Source of the DNA: an uncultured Acidobacteriia bacterium
GTDB lineage: Bacteria > Acidobacteriota > Terriglobia > Bryobacterales > Bryobacteraceae
Direction of reading: 5' to 3'
Assembly: GCA_903925975.1 (NCBI GenBank)
Contig: CAIYHG010000145.1
Coordinates: 47,218 to 111,217, forward strand
DNA length: 64,000 nt
Positions 61,870-64,000 of the stretch are shown one piece after another. A program made the translations under genes and the position numbers. Positions within the stretch are counted from its first letter, which is position 1, and each line of letters starts with the position of its first letter. The notes under the pieces are model-generated. The model had not been told where the DNA came from, searched no databases, and saw nothing but the letters and a program-made list of their open reading frames with translations.

Positions 61870-61950
61870 ATGGTCCTAGCAATCTACATATCGCTGCTGA
61901 TCGCACTGACGTTAATCGTCGCCTGGGAACTTCGGCGTTGTAGGCGCTAA
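61870..61950 (+). CDS. Possible 26-residue single-TM microprotein
   Basis: ATG 61870 to TAA 61948-61950 reads MVLAIYISLLIALTLIVAWE followed by an Arg-rich end, a membrane helix with positive-inside C-terminus. It is 30 bases before a zinc-finger gene on the same strand. The Shine-Dalgarno is weak (GAGG too close to the start), and an alternative overlapping frame exists, so this remains a guess. Confidence 0.35.
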   Translation: MVLAIYISLLIALTLIVAWELRRCRR

Positions 61951-61980
61951 GATGCCCCGTTTGCCGCTGAAAGAAGACTC

Positions 61981-62202
61981 ATGGACGTAGACCGTTGTCC
62001 CGTCGCTCTTGAGGAAGTCGCAGAGGCGTACCTGTTGGGCAGTTTGCCGGAGGTGGAAGCCCGCGCCTTCGAGCGGCATTACGTGGTTTGCCCCGGCTGC
62101 GCCGCGATTCTGGAGGCCACCAGGTCATATCTAGAGGCCGTGAAGGCGCTTGTCATCATTGGCGCCCAGAGGGCCATGCCCTTGGCCGGCCAGTCTTCGT
62201 AG
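61981..62202 (+). CDS. Small zinc-finger protein (anti-sigma zf-HC2-like), second paralogue
   Basis: 73 residues. MDVDRCPVALEEVAEAYLLGSL and EARAFERHYVVCPGCAAILE align with the paralogue at 60879-61283 (same CP near the N-terminus, AY..G.L, A.AFE.H...CP.C). No TM segment follows, unlike typical membrane anti-sigma factors, so it may act as a free metal-binding regulator. No sigma-factor gene lies beside it. Confidence 0.65.
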   Translation: MDVDRCPVALEEVAEAYLLGSLPEVEARAFERHYVVCPGCAAILEATRSYLEAVKALVIIGAQRAMPLAGQSS

Positions 62203-62425
62203 CTAGCCTGCCGCCTCGATAGCCTCCGCCCGTTCCCCGGCCTTAGTTGCCGCGCGTTCTGATTCTGCCGCTCCGCACTTGCCGTGATCGCAGGGTAAGC
62301 CGTCACAACACATAGATGCGCGCGACCCATTGGGCCGGGGAGTTCCTCGACCACGGGCAATACGTAAGCCGGGCAGGAGAGCGGTCAGGCTGACGGGAAA
62401 CGCGCGTTCGGCCTGAGATAGTACC

Positions 62426-63700
62426 ATGACTGGAATGGCAACACCCCCGCGTTTGATCCGCAGCCCCCAGGAGAAGCCGCCAGTGACGGCGTCTGATCGG
62501 CCATGGTTCGTGGGCCGCATGATTGTGGGCGCGGCGCTGTTCACGGCCCTGGGGTTCGCGCAAGCGGACGCTCCACCGACCGAGCCACTCCGGAAGGCGC
62601 CGGTGGAAGCGCTCACCGTCAACGCCGGTTTCAGAGACTGGGGGCCCGCAACCGTGGCAGGCACGACGATCCTGGCCGGCAACCAGACGGGCAGCGGCGG
62701 GCTATTCGCCATCGACACGCTCACCGGCAAACTGAAATGGGCCTTTCGACCCGTGTTCCCCACCGGGACCGCGGGCCTATCGACGCCCCCTGCCGTTGCC
62801 GGCGGGCTTGCCATCGCGCCCTTCGCCGCGGCTTATCCTGGCGCGGTGGTGGCCGTTTCGCTCGCTACGGGTAAAGAAGTGTGGCGAGGTCCGGACCCAG
62901 TGCAGCATGCGGCGGTTGCCGTTGGCGGCGATCTGGCCTATGTTCTGGCGAAGAACGGCAACTTCTATGCGCTGGAGGCAGCCACCGGCAGTGAACGGTG
63001 GAAGGCGGCCTTCGCCACGAATCTGGCCCCGTGCGCGTCGCGGCCGATCGTGCGGGATGGCGCTGTCTATCTTACCGGCATCGCCGCCACCACTCCCGGC
63101 GACGCGGCCCACCCGGCGGGCTACTACCTGTTCGCCCTGGATGCCCTGACGGGAAAGGAACTCTGGCGGTATCGGGCTGAGGCGCCCTACGTCCATTCGG
63201 GCGTGTGCCTGAATCAGCCTGTGGTGACGGCGGACACGATTTTTGCGGCGGGCGAAGCGCATCTCTACGCGGTCGAGCGGTCCACGGGACGCGACCGCTG
63301 GCCACCGGTTGAAATCCGCCGGCCGGTTGAGGGGCAAGTTCGCGCGGTGGAAGTGAACGGCTTGGTGGATGCGGGCGCGGTGCTGATCGGTATGACTTCC
63401 GGCTTCCTCATCGCCTTCGAAAAGAACACCGGCCGCACGGCGTGGGAGATTGCCGGCCAGTATCGCGAGTCGCCGGCAATGGCGGTGGCGGGCAACGTCT
63501 TATATTTCCAGGGCAACCCCGGCGGCAAACCCGGAGCCGAGGCAGGCGCCACGCTTCACGCGCTGGATCTAGACACGCGGGCCCTCTTGTGGTCGTTCTC
63601 CCGCCCGACCCGCGAGCCGAACTGGCCGTTCGGACCGGTGACTCCGGTGGATGGCGGGCTGTGGGTAAGCTCCTACCAGGCGCTGTTGAAATTGCAGTAG
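62426..63700 (+). CDS. Exported PQQ-like beta-propeller repeat protein
   Basis: 424 residues. An N-terminal membrane/signal segment (MIVGAALFTALGFAQA; start at 62426 or internal ATG 62519) is followed by PQQ-enzyme-type blades: LFAIDTLTGKLKWAF, VVAVSLATGKEVWRG, FYALEAATGSERWKA, LFALDALTGKELWRY, LYAVERSTGRDRW, LIAFEKNTGRTAWE and LHALDLDTRALLW. No quinoprotein catalytic loop is visible, so a structural or outer-membrane-assembly-like role (BamB-type fold) is as likely as dehydrogenase activity. Confidence 0.85.
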   Translation: MTGMATPPRLIRSPQEKPPVTASDRPWFVGRMIVGAALFTALGFAQADAPPTEPLRKAPVEALTVNAGFRDWGPATVAGTTILAGNQTGSGGLFAIDTLTGKLKWAFRPVFPTGTAGLSTPPAVAGGLAIAPFAAAYPGAVVAVSLATGKEVWRGPDPVQHAAVAVGGDLAYVLAKNGNFYALEAATGSERWKAAFATNLAPCASRPIVRDGAVYLTGIAATTPGDAAHPAGYYLFALDALTGKELWRYRAEAPYVHSGVCLNQPVVTADTIFAAGEAHLYAVERSTGRDRWPPVEIRRPVEGQVRAVEVNGLVDAGAVLIGMTSGFLIAFEKNTGRTAWEIAGQYRESPAMAVAGNVLYFQGNPGGKPGAEAGATLHALDLDTRALLWSFSRPTREPNWPFGPVTPVDGGLWVSSYQALLKLQ

Positions 63701-64000
63701 GAAGGGCACAGGGGACGCGACTCCTCGCTGGCCGGATCTGAAATGCGTCCCGTTTTGGTCCGAGGTCTCTGCGGTACAGGCCGCGCTGTGTGGGGCGGCC
63801 AATCCTGGCTGCGAGCTTTCAGACGGCTGGACCCGGTGAAACCGGGTCCGCAGGCAGGATTGCCCAATGCCACTTAAATAAGAGGCAAGCTATTGATTCT
63901 GCTGCACACGGCTCGGTTCTCACGAAGAATGCCGCCCCCGATCTGCGCGGAGTTTCCCGAACTCAAATCCAGGCGACGCGAGTCATGTATCAACAAACCA
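63701..64000. other. Right-edge non-coding region with nested inverted repeat
   Basis: 300 bases after the propeller gene with no recognisable gene. It contains the nested inverted repeat at 63797-63864, described separately. Confidence 0.5.
63797..63864. repeat. Nested inverted repeat with perfect inner hairpin
   Basis: Inner stem GGACCCGGT (63829-63837)/ACCGGGTCC (63841-63849) around GAA is perfect. Outer arms GGCCAATCCTGGCTGC (63797-63812) and GCAGGCAGGATTGCC (63850-63864) pair with one gap and one mismatch. No T-run, so REP-like rather than a terminator. Confidence 0.65.

Overview
The window is GC-rich, densely packed chromosomal DNA of a free-living, probably flagellated soil-type bacterium. 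It carries PEP-CTERM proteins, a giant Ig/NHL-repeat surface protein, a hopanoid-type glycosyltransferase, a CocE-like hydrolase, MgtE-N/NRAMP and MoxR pairs, and many hairpin-rich intergenic repeats. Together these point to Acidobacteriota, most likely the Bryobacter/Solibacter group. That placement is inference from gene content; no rRNA gene is present to confirm it.

Layout. 1-1700: left-running sdhC-sdhA (respiratory complex II), continuing off the left edge. 2035-5559: an unusual three-gene operon of a sensor kinase with periplasmic haem-c motifs, an archaemetzincin-type metalloprotease and a sigma-54 response regulator. 5564-11844: single genes, namely a CHRD/PEP-CTERM protein, a methyltransferase, a Cys-rich unknown overlapping a hotdog thioesterase, a divergent Hfq-like protein, an SH3 lipoprotein, an AAA ATPase and a cupin. 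11963-19813: a 2616-residue secreted protein (19 Ig-like modules, 12 NHL-like units, a dockerin-like pair). 19962-29708: a CocE-type hydrolase, a pentapeptide-repeat protein, two paralogous ATP-grasp (PPDK_N) fusion proteins and NADP-type glutamate dehydrogenase. 29922-37752: ComM/YifB, HpnI-like glycosyltransferase, acyl-CoA carboxylase beta subunit, adenosine deaminase and glycogen branching enzyme; the last two have overlapping divergent start codons.

37753-41215 is accessory and repeat-rich: a PEP-CTERM protein, a toxin-antitoxin module with a frameshifted toxin, rubrerythrin, an FmdB-type protein and several families of nested inverted repeats. 41504-43044 encodes an ABC-2 exporter. 43152-47704 is a flagellar segment: a sigma-54 activator split by a frameshift at a G7 run, then a perfect-consensus sigma-28 promoter driving flgM, a flgN-like gene, flgK and flgL. 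47728-52142 holds an HNH endonuclease, a MoxR ATPase coupled to a large uncharacterised protein, a DinB-fold protein and a histone H1-like protein. 52260-58452 holds trmFO-xerC-MATE, then a soluble MgtE-N/CBS protein coupled to an NRAMP-related transporter with altered metal-site motifs. 58628-63700 holds lineage-specific secreted, zinc-finger and beta-propeller proteins.

The best candidates for undescribed biology are the ATP-grasp pair at 22533-28220 (pseudo-KaiC and pseudo-receiver fusions sharing a GPGRWG/GTHFF C-terminal module), the haem-sensor kinase/archaemetzincin/sigma-54 regulator operon, and the MoxR pair at 48754-51400. No tRNA, rRNA, CRISPR array or complete insertion sequence was seen.
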